64,000 nt of DNA from Bradyrhizobium embrapense (GCF_001189235.2 NZ_LFIP02000004.1:372001-436000), one strand, 5' to 3'. Counted from the stretch's first letter, positions 9,071-17,761 are shown. Program-made: numbers and translations. The notes: generated from the letters alone by a model not told the origin.

Positions 9071-9120
9071 CTCTAAATAGATACTTTTCAGTACAGGAGT
9101 TCAAGGTTAAGCGTTTTCTC

Positions 9121-9321
9121 ATGGCTACAGAAAAGGCCGAAACCGACCGCGTCCCGGTCACGTTGGCGCTCTCGACCATTGGTTACCTCGAGAAGCTGGT
9201 GAGACAGGGCACCCACGGCACGAGCGTCCCGGGCGTCGCACGGACATTGATCGAGGAAGGCATTCGGCTCGCCATCAAGGACGGGTTGCTTGCAATCCGC
9301 GACAACGGCCGCACGCCTTGA
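9121..9321 (+). CDS. Small ribbon-helix-helix-like protein
   Basis: A 66-residue protein with the outline of a CopG/Arc-type ribbon-helix-helix: a strand (DRVPVTLAL, residues 9-17), helix A (STIGYLEKLVRQG, 18-30) and, after a TSVPG turn, helix B (ARTLIEEGIRLAIKDG). That outline is a pattern reading, not a family match I can name. RHH dimers bind DNA operators; none is known for this protein. It lies directly upstream of gcrA, separated by a palindromic repeat. The ribosome binding site is weak (AAGG about 12 bases upstream). Confidence 0.6.
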   Translation: MATEKAETDRVPVTLALSTIGYLEKLVRQGTHGTSVPGVARTLIEEGIRLAIKDGLLAIRDNGRTP

Positions 9322-9370
9322 GAGCATGATCAGGAAAAGTGGAAACCGGTTTTCCGAGAAGATCATGCTC
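9322..9370. repeat. Rhizobiales palindromic repeat (RPE-like) upstream of gcrA
   Basis: GAGCATGATC at 9322-9331 and GATCATGCTC at 9361-9370 are perfect outer arms. The inside holds GGAAAAG and CGGTTTTCC, which extend the fold. I recognise this as the abundant palindrome seen in Bradyrhizobium and other Rhizobiales genomes. It separates the small RHH-like gene from gcrA and would be transcribed if they share a message. Confidence 0.75.
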
Positions 9371-9425
9371 AAGAACTAAGGGAGCGTGCCGGCGCGGCGG
9401 TTCAACAGAACGTGGAACCGTCAAC

Positions 9426-9893
9426 ATGATTACCATTGAGCCGACCTGGACGCCGGAGCGCGTCGACCAACTCAAGATCTACTTCGAAGCCGGCCTCTCC
9501 TGCCGCGACATCGCCGCCAACATCGGCGTCAGCCGCAACGCGGTGATTGGCAAGCTGTCGCGGTTGAACCTGACGCGCACGACGCCGGACGAACGCCGCG
9601 CCAGGCGGAAGAAATCCACCGCCCACGCCGCCCAGCGGGCGACCGCGAAACAGCAGCTCCGATTGCTTCAGGCGGTCTACGAACAAGTGCCCGACGATGC
9701 GCCGATCGTCAGCGCCAACAACTGCTCGCTGTTCGAGCTGAGCGAACAACGCTGCCGCTGGCCGATCAGCACACCGGGCGCCGATGATTTCTGTTTTTGT
9801 GGCAACACGCCGCTCGGCGGCTTGCCCTATTGCTCCGGACATTACCGCCTCGCCTATCAGGCAGGGTCGCGCTGTCGCGCGATGCGCGGCTAG
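9426..9893 (+). CDS. gcrA: GcrA family cell cycle regulator
   Basis: This 155-residue protein starts with the GcrA helix-turn-helix region, WTPERVDQLKIYFEAGLSCR followed by DIAANIGVSRNAVIGKLSRL. The C-terminal sigma-binding part has NNCSLFELSEQRCRWPI and CGNTPLGGLPYCSGHYRLAY, with its paired cysteines and histidine. GcrA binds RNA polymerase sigma-70 and activates cell-cycle promoters, often at CcrM-methylated GANTC sites. The ATG at 9426 gives the expected N-terminus; an upstream in-frame ATG at 9339 would add residues encoded by the palindromic repeat and is unlikely. Confidence 0.93.
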   Translation: MITIEPTWTPERVDQLKIYFEAGLSCRDIAANIGVSRNAVIGKLSRLNLTRTTPDERRARRKKSTAHAAQRATAKQQLRLLQAVYEQVPDDAPIVSANNCSLFELSEQRCRWPISTPGADDFCFCGNTPLGGLPYCSGHYRLAYQAGSRCRAMRG

Positions 9894-9967
9894 GATTATC
9901 AGGCGACGGACGCCGCCCGAATGCGGAATCAACTTCGGTTCTGATCATGTCAGAACCGGAGTAATGA

Positions 9968-10930
9968 TCACCCGACCTTCCAGCCGGTCGCCGCCACGAT
10001 GCCCTGGTAGAACTCCGGCGTGTAGGCCTGCTCCGGGGTCGCGCGCACGCGCTCGTCGAGCAGATGGGCATCGTCGCCGACCAGGATGCGCCAGCGGTCG
10101 GCCTTCACGCCGTCGAGAATGATCTTGGCAGCGGCGGCTGCTGTGGTCGGTGCCTCGTCGTGGAAGATGCGGGCGCGGTCGAGCGCCAGTTGCTGGATGT
10201 CGGCATCCGACATCTTGGCGACGTCGATGCCCTGCCCTTGCAGACGCTGCCGGACCTGCTTGAGCTCGTCGGGATTGAGTTGGTCGGCGCCATTCTGCAC
10301 CTTGCGCGAGTTCGACACGATCGAGGTGCCGATGTGGCCGGGCATCACGACCGAGCATTTGACGTGCGGCGCGTTGAGCCGGAGATCGTTGATCATCGCC
10401 TCGGTGAATCCCTTCACGGCGAACTTCGCCGCGCTGTAAGCGGTGTGTGACACGCCCATGCCGACCGACGCCCAGAATCCGTTGACGCTCGAGGTGTTGA
10501 CGATGTGGGCCTCGTCGGCCTTCACCAGCAGCGGCAGGAAGGTGCGGACGCCGAGATAGACGCCGCCCCAGCAGATGTTGAAGGTGCGCTCCCACTGCTC
10601 GCGCGTGTTGGTGAACAGGCTGCCGCCACCGCCGATCCCGGCGTTGTTGAACAGCAAATGGATCTTGTCGGTCGCCTGCTGCTCGACCAGCTCATCGCGA
10701 AAGCGCTTGTAGTGATCCTCGATCGAGACGTCGGCAACATGGGTGGTGATGCGCAGGCCCTGCGGCAGCTTCTCGACCTCGCACAGCCGCTTGGTCTCGG
10801 CCATCGCTTCCATCGAGACGTCGCACATCGCAACGTTGCATCCTTCGGCAACGAGCTGCCGCGCCAGCTCGCGCCCCATGCCCGTGCCGCCACCGGTGAT
10901 AACGGCAATCTTTCCGGCAAAATCCTTCAT
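9968..10930 (-). CDS. Short-chain dehydrogenase/reductase (SDR)
   Basis: A 320-residue classical SDR. The cofactor motif TGGGTGMGRELA is at residues 12-23, the NNAG motif appears in LLFNNAGIGGG near 95, and the catalytic Ser-Tyr-Lys set is in NTSSVNG and YSAAK near 143-165. The C-terminal region is longer than the usual 250-residue form, resembling the 300-320 residue SDRs often annotated in lipid or xenobiotic metabolism. The substrate is unknown. The start at 10930 is preferred, because the 41 upstream residues in frame lack conservation-like pattern and begin at a GTG-type codon. Confidence 0.88.
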   Translation of the reverse strand: MKDFAGKIAVITGGGTGMGRELARQLVAEGCNVAMCDVSMEAMAETKRLCEVEKLPQGLRITTHVADVSIEDHYKRFRDELVEQQATDKIHLLFNNAGIGGGGSLFTNTREQWERTFNICWGGVYLGVRTFLPLLVKADEAHIVNTSSVNGFWASVGMGVSHTAYSAAKFAVKGFTEAMINDLRLNAPHVKCSVVMPGHIGTSIVSNSRKVQNGADQLNPDELKQVRQRLQGQGIDVAKMSDADIQQLALDRARIFHDEAPTTAAAAAKIILDGVKADRWRILVGDDAHLLDERVRATPEQAYTPEFYQGIVAATGWKVG

Positions 10931-11257
10931 GTGAGATCCGTTCCTTCCTTCTTGCCTGTTGTTGTTGGTTTCGGCTGGAGCGCGGATCGCAGTCCCGGCC
11001 GCTTGGCTGCGGCACTCTACATCACCGAATTGTCGCGCAGCAACGGCGCCCACCCATCACGCGCGAGGGTGCCGCCGCCAGCAGATCAAATTCATTCCGC
11101 GAAGCGAACAATCCGATTTCGACAAGCGCAGAAGCAGCGGTGCGCGGTACATCGTCGTCGCACGCGCGCTCTCGGATGTCGCGACGACGCCGCTCGATCG
11201 CAAACACCTGTCCGCGAATTCCGTGAGCGACATGTCCAAGCGCGGGACCGCTTCGCG
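10931..11257. other. Intergenic stretch upstream of SDR gene
   Basis: About 330 bases with no convincing gene on either strand. It should contain the SDR promoter on the minus strand, but no clear -35/-10 pair stands out. AAGGAACGGATCTCACATG near 10928-10946 (minus-strand reading) supplies the SDR ribosome binding site. Confidence 0.5.
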
Positions 11258-11557
11258 CTATTCGGCAGTCTCGATCCGCACCGGCGCGCGCCGCCGCAGA
11301 ACGCCGCTGGCAACGCTCAAGACAAGCTTGAGCAGACCGCGCCACGAGAAGTCGATGACCACCTCATGGTGCCGCAAACCCTTGCCGCCCTTCACCAGCC
11401 CGAGATCCCGGATCAAGCAGTAATGGCCGCTGCTCATCCGAGCCAGGCGGCTGTTCTTGAAGCGTCCCATGAATGACGAGAATGCACTGCGGATCGATTC
11501 CGTCAAATCTTGACGGCGTCGAATCGGCGAGACGGTGTGAGCCCGGCTTGCGACCAA
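11258..11557 (-). CDS. Possible hypothetical protein, weakly supported
   Basis: An open frame of up to 99 residues starting at a TTG, or about 71 from an in-frame ATG. Codon third positions are GC-rich like the neighbours, and the protein is basic, with a C-terminal hydrophobic stretch (LLKLVLSVASGVL). A short part, RLARMSSGHYCLIRDLGL, faintly recalls the DUF1127 pattern of small rhizobial proteins, but key positions differ. No ribosome binding site is seen. It may be a decayed gene or chance frame. Confidence 0.25.
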   Translation of the reverse strand: MVASRAHTVSPIRRRQDLTESIRSAFSSFMGRFKNSRLARMSSGHYCLIRDLGLVKGGKGLRHHEVVIDFSWRGLLKLVLSVASGVLRRRAPVRIETAE

Positions 11558-11610
11558 CTGTTTGCGACACCAGCGCGCATCGTGATCGTCGGCGGCAGCC
11601 TGCGCCTTGA

Positions 11611-11695
11611 ATCAAAAACCTCCGGCAGGGCATTGCCGGAGGTTTGGGAGGCTTAGCATGAGCTAAGAGCCATCATTCAATGTGTTGGCCAACAC
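11611..11695 (-). ncRNA. Candidate small RNA with anti-Shine-Dalgarno segment
   Basis: Read on the minus strand, about 85 bases form three hairpins: GTGTTGGCCAACAC (5-bp stem), CTTAGC-TCAT-GCTAAG, and a 12-bp intrinsic terminator with arms 11616-11627 and 11634-11645 and a T run. Between hairpins two and three lies unpaired CCTCCC, complementary to ribosome binding sites. A CTATAT box sits at 11698-11703, just before the proposed 5' end. The region lies beyond the porin gene's own terminator, so it needs its own promoter. No open frame occupies it. Rhizobial small RNAs with such anti-SD loops are known (for example the alpha-r14 group); assignment to one is not claimed. Confidence 0.55.
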
Positions 11696-11824
11696 GTATA
11701 TAGTTTAGTAGATCAGGTAAGTAAATAAATTTGCCGCGAATGAATCGCATGGCACGTCTTCGTTGTTCGCCTGGACCGAAATGACGCAGCCCACCTTCGT
11801 CTGCTGATCTCTCGCCAAAAGAAA

Positions 11825-11850
11825 AACCCCGGCAGTTGCCTGCCGGGGTT
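11825..11850 (-). terminator. Intrinsic terminator of porin gene
   Basis: AACCCCGGCAG-TTGC-CTGCCGGGGTT is an 11-bp perfect hairpin. On the minus strand it is followed by a T run (TTTTTCTTTT), 30 bases after the porin stop. Confidence 0.9.
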
Positions 11851-11879
11851 CTTTAGGATCGTGATCAGATCAACCGGTA

Positions 11880-13418
11880 TTACCAGTTGCGCTGAGCGCG
11901 GAGCAGCATCTGGACGGTGTCCTGATCCTTCAGCTCGTAAATCGCCGCAGGCTTGCCGACCGAGGCAGCGGACGTGGCGATAACGCCCGAATACTTCTGA
12001 TCAAGATGCGAGTAGGTCACGTCGGCCGAGAAGGTCAGGTTCTTGACCGGGGTCCATCGCGTGATCACACCGATCTGCGCGATGTTGTAGTCGGGGTTGC
12101 AGTTGGTTACGCCAGCGCCACCGGCGAACGCAGCACGGAAGGTACCACCCACGCCGCCAACGCCGCAGATGAGAGCCTTGGACGTGTCGTTGTACGAGAT
12201 CGCAGCGTAAGCACCGTAGATGCTGGTGTTCCAATAGGGATCCCAGTTGTGGGTGTACGCACCGCGCATACCCCAGGTCTTGATGCTTTGCTGCTGACCG
12301 CCGGGGCCGAACACCGTGTCAGGCGCAGTGCCGAAACCGACGCTGCCATACGCACCCGGGAGGTTCGAGCCGCTGTAGATCGCGATCGAGCCGGCCTGGC
12401 TGGCCAGATCCTGGATGTTGTAGCGGGTCGCACCGTCCGTGTAGACGCCCTGGATGTTGATGGTGTCGCCGGGGCCGGTCGGAATGTTCTTGATCGACAG
12501 GGCCAGCGCACCAGCCCAGCCCCACTTGTCGTCGGGATGACCGGTCAACTCGGTGCCGCCGTAGTAGGCTGCGTGGTTGTCATGCGCCGCGACCGACGCC
12601 TGGAACACGCCCCAAGCCTGATCGACCTTCAGCGAGGCGATGAAGTCCGGCGCGATCGTGCCAGCGGTGTCGTTCGAGCCATAGGCACCACCAGCGCCGA
12701 GGTTGAACACGCCAGCCTGCGAGTACTGCACCTGATCCTGTGCCGACAAAGCCAGCGAGACGCCGTTGCCGAACTGCGCAGTGTAGGTGAACTGGTTCAC
12801 GCCGTTGGTGGTGTTCACGCCACCGACGAGGCCGTCGTAGTTGTTGCCCGGATAACCGGTCCAGGGAGCAGCGAACTGCGAGACCGCCTTACCCATGGTG
12901 AAGCCGGCGAACTGGATGAAGGCGTAGTAGACGCCGACCGTACCGGCCGCAACGTTGCCGGAACCAGCGTTGTTTGGCGCAGACGACGTGCCGATCGGCG
13001 AATAGACCGTCGAACCGGCGGCAGCGCCCGCACCGTAGCTGTCCGAGGTCCAGGTGAACACCGCATCGAAGTAGGTGCGGACCACGCCGTACTCGGTCGC
13101 GGTGCGCGTATCGATGTTCAGGTCTTCACGCGAACGCCAGGTGTAGCCGTTCGTGAAGCGGTTGTTGGCACCGTTGGCACCGTTGTAGTTCGGGCCGTAG
13201 ACGCTGTTGCCGTTGATGACCAAGTCAGCGCGCACGTAGCCGCCGAGCTTGATGCAGGTGTCGGTGCCGGGGATGTAGTAGAAGCCCGGACCATAAAGCG
13301 AGCACACCTTCACGTATTCGACCGCTTTGGCCTTAACGGGAAGATCGGCTGCCTGCGCCCCGCCGACCGCGACCAGCGCGGCGGCCGAGCCCAGAATAAG
13401 GCTCTTCGCCAATTTCAT
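11880..13418 (-). CDS. Outer membrane porin, RopB/Omp2b family
   Basis: A 512-residue porin. The signal peptide is MKLAKSLILGSAAALVAVGG with cleavage after AQA, followed by ADLPVKAK, the standard start of mature rhizobial porins (Porin_2 family). CSLYGPGFYYIPGTDTCIKLGG shows the conserved cysteine pair and first strand. Many alternating Gly/Asn/Tyr strands follow, and the protein ends in aromatic-ending RAQRNW, the C-terminal signature for barrel assembly. It forms trimeric channels for small solutes. GGAGG lies six bases before the ATG. It has its own terminator, and a long upstream gap suggests a regulated promoter. The BamE protein in this window would help assemble it. Confidence 0.93.
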   Translation of the reverse strand: MKLAKSLILGSAAALVAVGGAQAADLPVKAKAVEYVKVCSLYGPGFYYIPGTDTCIKLGGYVRADLVINGNSVYGPNYNGANGANNRFTNGYTWRSREDLNIDTRTATEYGVVRTYFDAVFTWTSDSYGAGAAAGSTVYSPIGTSSAPNNAGSGNVAAGTVGVYYAFIQFAGFTMGKAVSQFAAPWTGYPGNNYDGLVGGVNTTNGVNQFTYTAQFGNGVSLALSAQDQVQYSQAGVFNLGAGGAYGSNDTAGTIAPDFIASLKVDQAWGVFQASVAAHDNHAAYYGGTELTGHPDDKWGWAGALALSIKNIPTGPGDTINIQGVYTDGATRYNIQDLASQAGSIAIYSGSNLPGAYGSVGFGTAPDTVFGPGGQQQSIKTWGMRGAYTHNWDPYWNTSIYGAYAAISYNDTSKALICGVGGVGGTFRAAFAGGAGVTNCNPDYNIAQIGVITRWTPVKNLTFSADVTYSHLDQKYSGVIATSAASVGKPAAIYELKDQDTVQMLLRAQRNW

Positions 13419-13870
13419 ATTAAACCTCCAAGTTGCTCATATGCGTAGAGTCCGGGCCGCGAGCGCCCCGTGATCCTCCCGCATTGTCCAAGACCGTTTT
13501 CCCCAAACCTCGCACCCGCAGATCAATCTGTGAGTGCGTCGGACTTGAACGATCACCGCAACGGGACGATCGAGATTCCCCTACCGCCGGGTTCAATATG
13601 CATGGGCGAGTTCGCCAATCAAAATAGTTTATAAAGTCAGGAATGCGAATGCGGCCACACTGTGTCCCGCCAGCAACGCTCGCCCTAAGCCCCTTACCTG
13701 AATGGGCAAATTTGTCGCACCCCAAAAAATCCAACCGTCACAGACGCATCATAATTGCTTTACGTTCACTTGCCTTCCTGAGCGACTTACGAGAAAAAAC
13801 CTCCCGCCGACGTGGGAAACAAGAAATAAATCAGCACAAAGCTGAGTCGGCGCCTAGGGAAGGGGAAGCT
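13419..13870. other. Long divergent intergenic region between porin and MarR genes
   Basis: About 450 bases holding both promoters. The sequence around 13620-13640 is AT-rich (AATAGTTTATAAAG), and a further AT-rich part runs 13720-13850. No confident -35/-10 pair or palindrome was identified. Open frames here do not show coding-like codon use. Confidence 0.5.
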
Positions 13871-14383
13871 GTGTCAGTGACCAGGAAGGATTCGGCGCAC
13901 CTGCGCGCCATCGAGCATCTCGACATCATCAAGCGCTTTACGCTCGAGATCTCATCCATCAACTCGCATCTCGAACGGGTCCGCCAGCTCTGGGGCAAGG
14001 CGCTTGGCGTCAGCGGTCCGCAATGGATGATCCTGATCGCGATCTCGGACCTCGACAAGGCTGACGGCGTGCCGATCAACGTGGTGTCGAAGCTCTTGCA
14101 TGTCGATCCGTCGTTCGTGACCACGCAGTCCAAGCTGCTCGAGCAGAAGCAGCTGCTGCGTCGCGCGCCCTCTCCGGCCGATGCGCGCGTGGTCCGCCTG
14201 TCGCTGACCGACAAGACCCGAAAGCATTTGGCCGGCCTCGCTGATCAGCACAAGGCGTTCAAGAAGACCGTGTTCGAGGAATTCAGCGAGCCTGAACTGG
14301 CCGAGTTCACGGCCAAGCTTGCGATGCTCAACAATCGCCTGGAAAAGGCCTGCCTGATTGCCGCGATGGATTTCGAGAGCTGA
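13871..14383 (+). CDS. MarR family transcriptional regulator
   Basis: About 170 residues with the MarR fold: GVSGPQWMILIAISDLDKAD opens the helix-turn-helix region, VVSKLLHVDPSFVTTQSKLL forms the recognition helix, and RAPSPADARVVRLSLTDK is the wing with the conserved Asp-Ala-Arg. A GTG at 13871 is taken as start since AGGGGAAG lies just upstream; the GTG at 13877 is equally possible. The long upstream region is shared with the porin gene, so control of the porin is conceivable but not shown. Confidence 0.85.
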   Translation: MSVTRKDSAHLRAIEHLDIIKRFTLEISSINSHLERVRQLWGKALGVSGPQWMILIAISDLDKADGVPINVVSKLLHVDPSFVTTQSKLLEQKQLLRRAPSPADARVVRLSLTDKTRKHLAGLADQHKAFKKTVFEEFSEPELAEFTAKLAMLNNRLEKACLIAAMDFES

Positions 14384-14447
14384 CGATTGCCGCATCGGGT
14401 CGCAAGGGAGGCCCGAATGCTCTCAAAAATCATAATGCTTTGAAAAA

Positions 14448-14525
14448 TGGTCGGAGCGAGAGGATTTGAACCTCCGACCCCTAGTCTCCCAGACTAGTGC
14501 GCTAACCGGGCTGCGCCACGCTCCG
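14448..14525 (-). tRNA. tRNA-Pro (anticodon GGG)
   Basis: On the minus strand the cloverleaf starts CGGAGCG and ends CGCTCCG-ACCA, with the CCA encoded. The anticodon arm CTAGT-CTGGGAG-ACTAG places GGG at positions 34-36, reading CCC/CCU. The T arm carries GGTTCAAATCC. A T run follows directly after the CCA. It is 78 bases long including CCA. Confidence 0.95.
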
Positions 14526-14634
14526 ATGCCGTTCCATTAGCTGCGATCCTGCGTTCGCGCAAGGCGGCGCGGGCCTTTAAGCCTGCAATTGGGACCCCGG
14601 TTCCCATGCCAGCTTGCTTGGCGGCTTCCTCGGC

Positions 14635-15231
14635 TCAGCCGTCCTTCATCGCCGCGTCGATCATCTGCCGGCAGGCGACCAGCTCCTGCAGCGCGCGCTC
14701 GAGCCGCTCCCGGTCCATTGGCGGAACGGAGGGCCTGACCGCCGGCGCAGCGGACGCCTTGCCCGTGTGGGCGTGCGCCTTCTTATAGGTCGACAGGATC
14801 GGGTCCTCGTCGGGATCGACGAATCGGTAGTCGATCCCCCCTTCGTCGCCGTCGCCCTCCTCGCCGTCGAAATCGAGGCCGTCATTGCTCTCGAGGTCGT
14901 CGGGCTCGGCCATGCTGTTGCCGACCGCCTCCTCGACCGCGCCGAACGACACGGCGGCGGTCTGGTCGGCGATGCCCTGCACCGACTTGATGCCGTGCTC
15001 TTTCAGGATCCGCTGCACGCCGCGGATGGTGTAGCCCTCGCCGTAGAGCAGCCGGCGGATACCCTTGAGCAGGTCGACGTCGTCGGGGCGATAATAGCGG
15101 CGTCCGCCGCTGCGCTTCATCGGCTTGATCTGCGCGAAGCGGGTTTCCCAGAACCTCAGCACATGCTGAGGGATATCGAGTTCGTCAGCGACCTCGCTGA
15201 TGGTACGGAACGCATCCGGCGCCTTGTCCAA
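14635..15231 (-). CDS. MerR family transcriptional regulator
   Basis: A 198-residue MerR-type protein. The N-terminal winged helix has RTISEVADELDIPQHVLRFW (residues 9-28), then ETRF and GGRRYYRPDDVDLLKGIRRL, followed by YGEGYTIRGVQRILKEHG. The C-terminal half is acidic and low-complexity (DGEEGDGDEGGIDY) with no metal-binding cysteines, so it is not a classic metal sensor. It lies downstream of ihfA on the same strand, 28 bases away, the common arrangement in rhizobia. Its target is unknown. Confidence 0.9.
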   Translation of the reverse strand: MDKAPDAFRTISEVADELDIPQHVLRFWETRFAQIKPMKRSGGRRYYRPDDVDLLKGIRRLLYGEGYTIRGVQRILKEHGIKSVQGIADQTAAVSFGAVEEAVGNSMAEPDDLESNDGLDFDGEEGDGDEGGIDYRFVDPDEDPILSTYKKAHAHTGKASAAPAVRPSVPPMDRERLERALQELVACRQMIDAAMKDG

Positions 15232-15259
15232 ATGCCCGCTCCTCTGGCTTCAATGCCTA

Positions 15260-15595
15260 TTAATCGGCCTTGCTGCCGTCGCCATTTGTGACGGCATGGC
15301 CATTGATCCGCTGCTTCAGGATCGCCGACGGCTTGAACACCATCACACGCCGCGGCGAGATCGGCACCTCGGTGCCGGTCTTTGGATTACGCCCGATGCG
15401 CTGGCCCTTCTTGCGCACCATGAAGGAGCCGAATGAGGACAGCTTCACCGTCTCGCCCTTTTCCAGGCAATCGGTGATCTCCTTCAGCACCAACTCGACA
15501 AATGCCGACGATTCCGTGCGCGACAGACCTACCTTTTGGTAGACCGCCTCACACAAATCAACGCGCGTCACTGTTTTTCCGGTTCCCGTGGTCAT
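15260..15595 (-). CDS. ihfA: Integration host factor subunit alpha
   Basis: The 111-residue product is an HU/IHF-family DNA-bending protein. TVTRVDLCEAVYQKVGLSR at the N-terminus, VKLSSFGSFMVRKKGQRIGR in the middle and the DNA-intercalating arm GRNPKTGTEVPISPRRVMVF identify IHF alpha. It works with IHF beta, which is not in this window. The ATG at 15595 fits family length; an upstream in-frame start at 15655 would add 20 atypical residues. It lies between fabH and merR in a same-strand series. Confidence 0.95.
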   Translation of the reverse strand: MTTGTGKTVTRVDLCEAVYQKVGLSRTESSAFVELVLKEITDCLEKGETVKLSSFGSFMVRKKGQRIGRNPKTGTEVPISPRRVMVFKPSAILKQRINGHAVTNGDGSKAD

Positions 15596-15725
15596 CGCCT
15601 GCCCCGCACTCTCGGCGAACAATTTCTTGACTGAAATTAAAAGCTTAGCGCGCAATGGTCAACAGCGACCAGCATCCGGTCGCTGGAAAGATGCCGGCAA
15701 CCTGCCGATACTCTTTGGCGATGCG

Positions 15726-16703
15726 CTACCAGCGCACGAGCGCCGACCCCCAGGTGAAGCCGCCGCCCATCGCCTCGAACAGCACCAGATCGCCCTTCTT
15801 GACCCGTCCGTCCCTCACGGCGACCGACAGCGCCAGCGGGATCGAGGCCGCCGAGGTGTTGCCGTGCTTGTCGACCGTCAGGACCACTTTCTGCGGCGCA
15901 ATATGCAGCTTGTGGGCCGAAGCATCGATGATTCGCTTGTTGGCCTGGTGCGGAATGAACCAGTTGATGTCGTCGGCGGTGAAGCCGGTGGCGTTGAACG
16001 CATCGACGATCACATCGGTGATCATGCCGACGGCGTGCTTGAATACCTCGCGGCCTTCCATCCGGAGATGGCCGACAGTCTTGGTCGAGCCGGGACCGCC
16101 GTCGACGAACAGCTTCGACTTGTGGCGACCGTCCGAGCGCAGATGCGTCGTCAGCACGCCGGGATCGTCCGTCGTGCCGGAATGCTGCTGGGCTTCCAGC
16201 ACGACCGCGCCGGCACCGTCGCCGAACAGCACGCAGGTACCGCGATCGTTCCAGTCCAGGATACGCGAGAAGGTTTCGGCGCCGATCACCAGCGCCCGCT
16301 TGTGGGCGCCGGCGCGCAGGAAATTGTCCGCGGTGGTCAGCGCGAAGACGAAGCCGGAGCACACCGCCTGCAGGTCAAACGCGACGCCGTGGTTGATGCC
16401 GAGCCCGTGCTGGACCGCGACCGCGGTCGCCGGAAACGTATTGTCGGGCGTCGAGGTCGCCAGCACGATCAGGTCGATCGACTGGGCGTCGATCTTGGCA
16501 TCGGCGAGCGCAGCGCGCGCGGCATTGATGGCCAGATGCGAGGTGAACTCGTCATCGGCGGCGATGTGCCGCTCGCTGATGCCGGTGCGCTGCACGATCC
16601 AGTCATCCGACGTGTCGATTCGCTGAGCCAGTTCGGCGTTGGTCAAAACCCGCTCCGGCAGATATGAGCCGCAACCGAGCACTACCGAACGTATCGCAGT
16701 CAC
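15726..16703 (-). CDS. fabH: 3-oxoacyl-ACP synthase III (KAS III)
   Basis: A 325-residue enzyme starting fatty acid synthesis by condensing acetyl-CoA with malonyl-ACP. The catalytic triad is intact: Cys115 in AVCSGF, His252 in FIPHQANKR and Asn282 in KHGNTSAAS. The C-terminal GGGFTWGSALVRW is the normal end of the family. Its start overlaps the plsX stop by four bases, so translation is probably coupled. The plsX-fabH-ihfA-merR order is standard in Rhizobiales. Confidence 0.97.
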   Translation of the reverse strand: MTAIRSVVLGCGSYLPERVLTNAELAQRIDTSDDWIVQRTGISERHIAADDEFTSHLAINAARAALADAKIDAQSIDLIVLATSTPDNTFPATAVAVQHGLGINHGVAFDLQAVCSGFVFALTTADNFLRAGAHKRALVIGAETFSRILDWNDRGTCVLFGDGAGAVVLEAQQHSGTTDDPGVLTTHLRSDGRHKSKLFVDGGPGSTKTVGHLRMEGREVFKHAVGMITDVIVDAFNATGFTADDINWFIPHQANKRIIDASAHKLHIAPQKVVLTVDKHGNTSAASIPLALSVAVRDGRVKKGDLVLFEAMGGGFTWGSALVRW

Positions 16704-17761
16704 GAGACAGCCTCCTGCGCGGTCTGCGCCTTTACCAGGGCGCCGCCGTCGCGATTGAGCATCTGATTGATCTTGGTGAGGAGATCGTAGTGGGCCATCT
16801 CATAGCCAACATCCACCGCATAGGCAAAGCCTTCCGCGTTGATGCCGCCATGGCTCTTGACCACCACGCCGTTCAGGCCGAGCAGCAGGCCGCCATTCGA
16901 CTTGTTGGGATCCAGCTTGTCGCGCAGCTTCTGGAACGCGCCGCGGGCAAACAGATAACCGATCCGCGCCAGCCAGCTCGACGACATCGCCTCGCGCAAG
17001 AGCGTGAACATCTGGCGCGCGGTTCCCTCGGCGGCCTTGAGCGCGATATTGCCGCTGAAACCTTCCGACACGATCACGTCGGCGAGCCCCTTGCCGATCG
17101 CATCCCCCTCGACGAAGCCGATATAGTTGAACTGGGGCGCGTTCATCGCGCGCAGCATCTCGGCGGCCTCGCGGATTTCCCCGTGCCCCTTGATCTCCTC
17201 GGACCCGATATTGAGCAGGCCGACGGTCGGCCGTTCGAGGTTGAACAGCACGCTCGCCATGGCGCTGCCCATCACCGCGAGCGTCGCCAGATGGCGGGCA
17301 TCGCCGCCGATCGAGGCCCCGAGATCGAGTACCACCGAATTGCCGCGCAGCGTCGGCCACGCCGCAGCGAGCGCCGGGCGGTCGACGCCCGGTAACGTCC
17401 GCAGATTGATACTGCCCATCGCCATCAGCGCGCCCGAGTTGCCGGCGGAGACCGCAACATCGGCCTCGCCATGCTTCACCGCATCGATCGCCAGCCACAT
17501 CGACGAGGCCCTGCGGGTCCGCCTCAGCGCTTGGCTCGGCTTCTCGTCATTCTTCACCGCGACGTCGGTATGGATCACCTTCGATACCGCCTTCAGCGCA
17601 GGATGTTTCGCAAGCTCCGGCTCGATCTGGGCTCGGTCTCCGACCAGCAGGAATTCGCTGTCGGGATGACGGCTCAACGAGATCGCGGCGCCGGGAATGA
17701 CCACCGATGCGCCGACGTCGCCCCCCATGGCGTCAAGCGCGATTCGAACCTTATGAGGCAT
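16700..17761 (-). CDS. plsX: Phosphate acyltransferase PlsX
   Basis: A 353-residue protein making acyl-phosphate from acyl-ACP for phospholipid synthesis. MPHKVRIALDAMGGDVGASV at the N-terminus is the family signature, and SAGNSGALMAMG, NIGSEEIKGHGEIREAAEML and EGFSGNIALKAAEGTARQ are further conserved blocks. The ATG at 17761 matches other family members; an in-frame upstream start at 17788 would add nine residues. It is followed by fabH with a four-base overlap. The 311 bases upstream should hold the promoter for plsX-fabH. Confidence 0.97.
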   Translation of the reverse strand: MPHKVRIALDAMGGDVGASVVIPGAAISLSRHPDSEFLLVGDRAQIEPELAKHPALKAVSKVIHTDVAVKNDEKPSQALRRTRRASSMWLAIDAVKHGEADVAVSAGNSGALMAMGSINLRTLPGVDRPALAAAWPTLRGNSVVLDLGASIGGDARHLATLAVMGSAMASVLFNLERPTVGLLNIGSEEIKGHGEIREAAEMLRAMNAPQFNYIGFVEGDAIGKGLADVIVSEGFSGNIALKAAEGTARQMFTLLREAMSSSWLARIGYLFARGAFQKLRDKLDPNKSNGGLLLGLNGVVVKSHGGINAEGFAYAVDVGYEMAHYDLLTKINQMLNRDGGALVKAQTAQEAVS

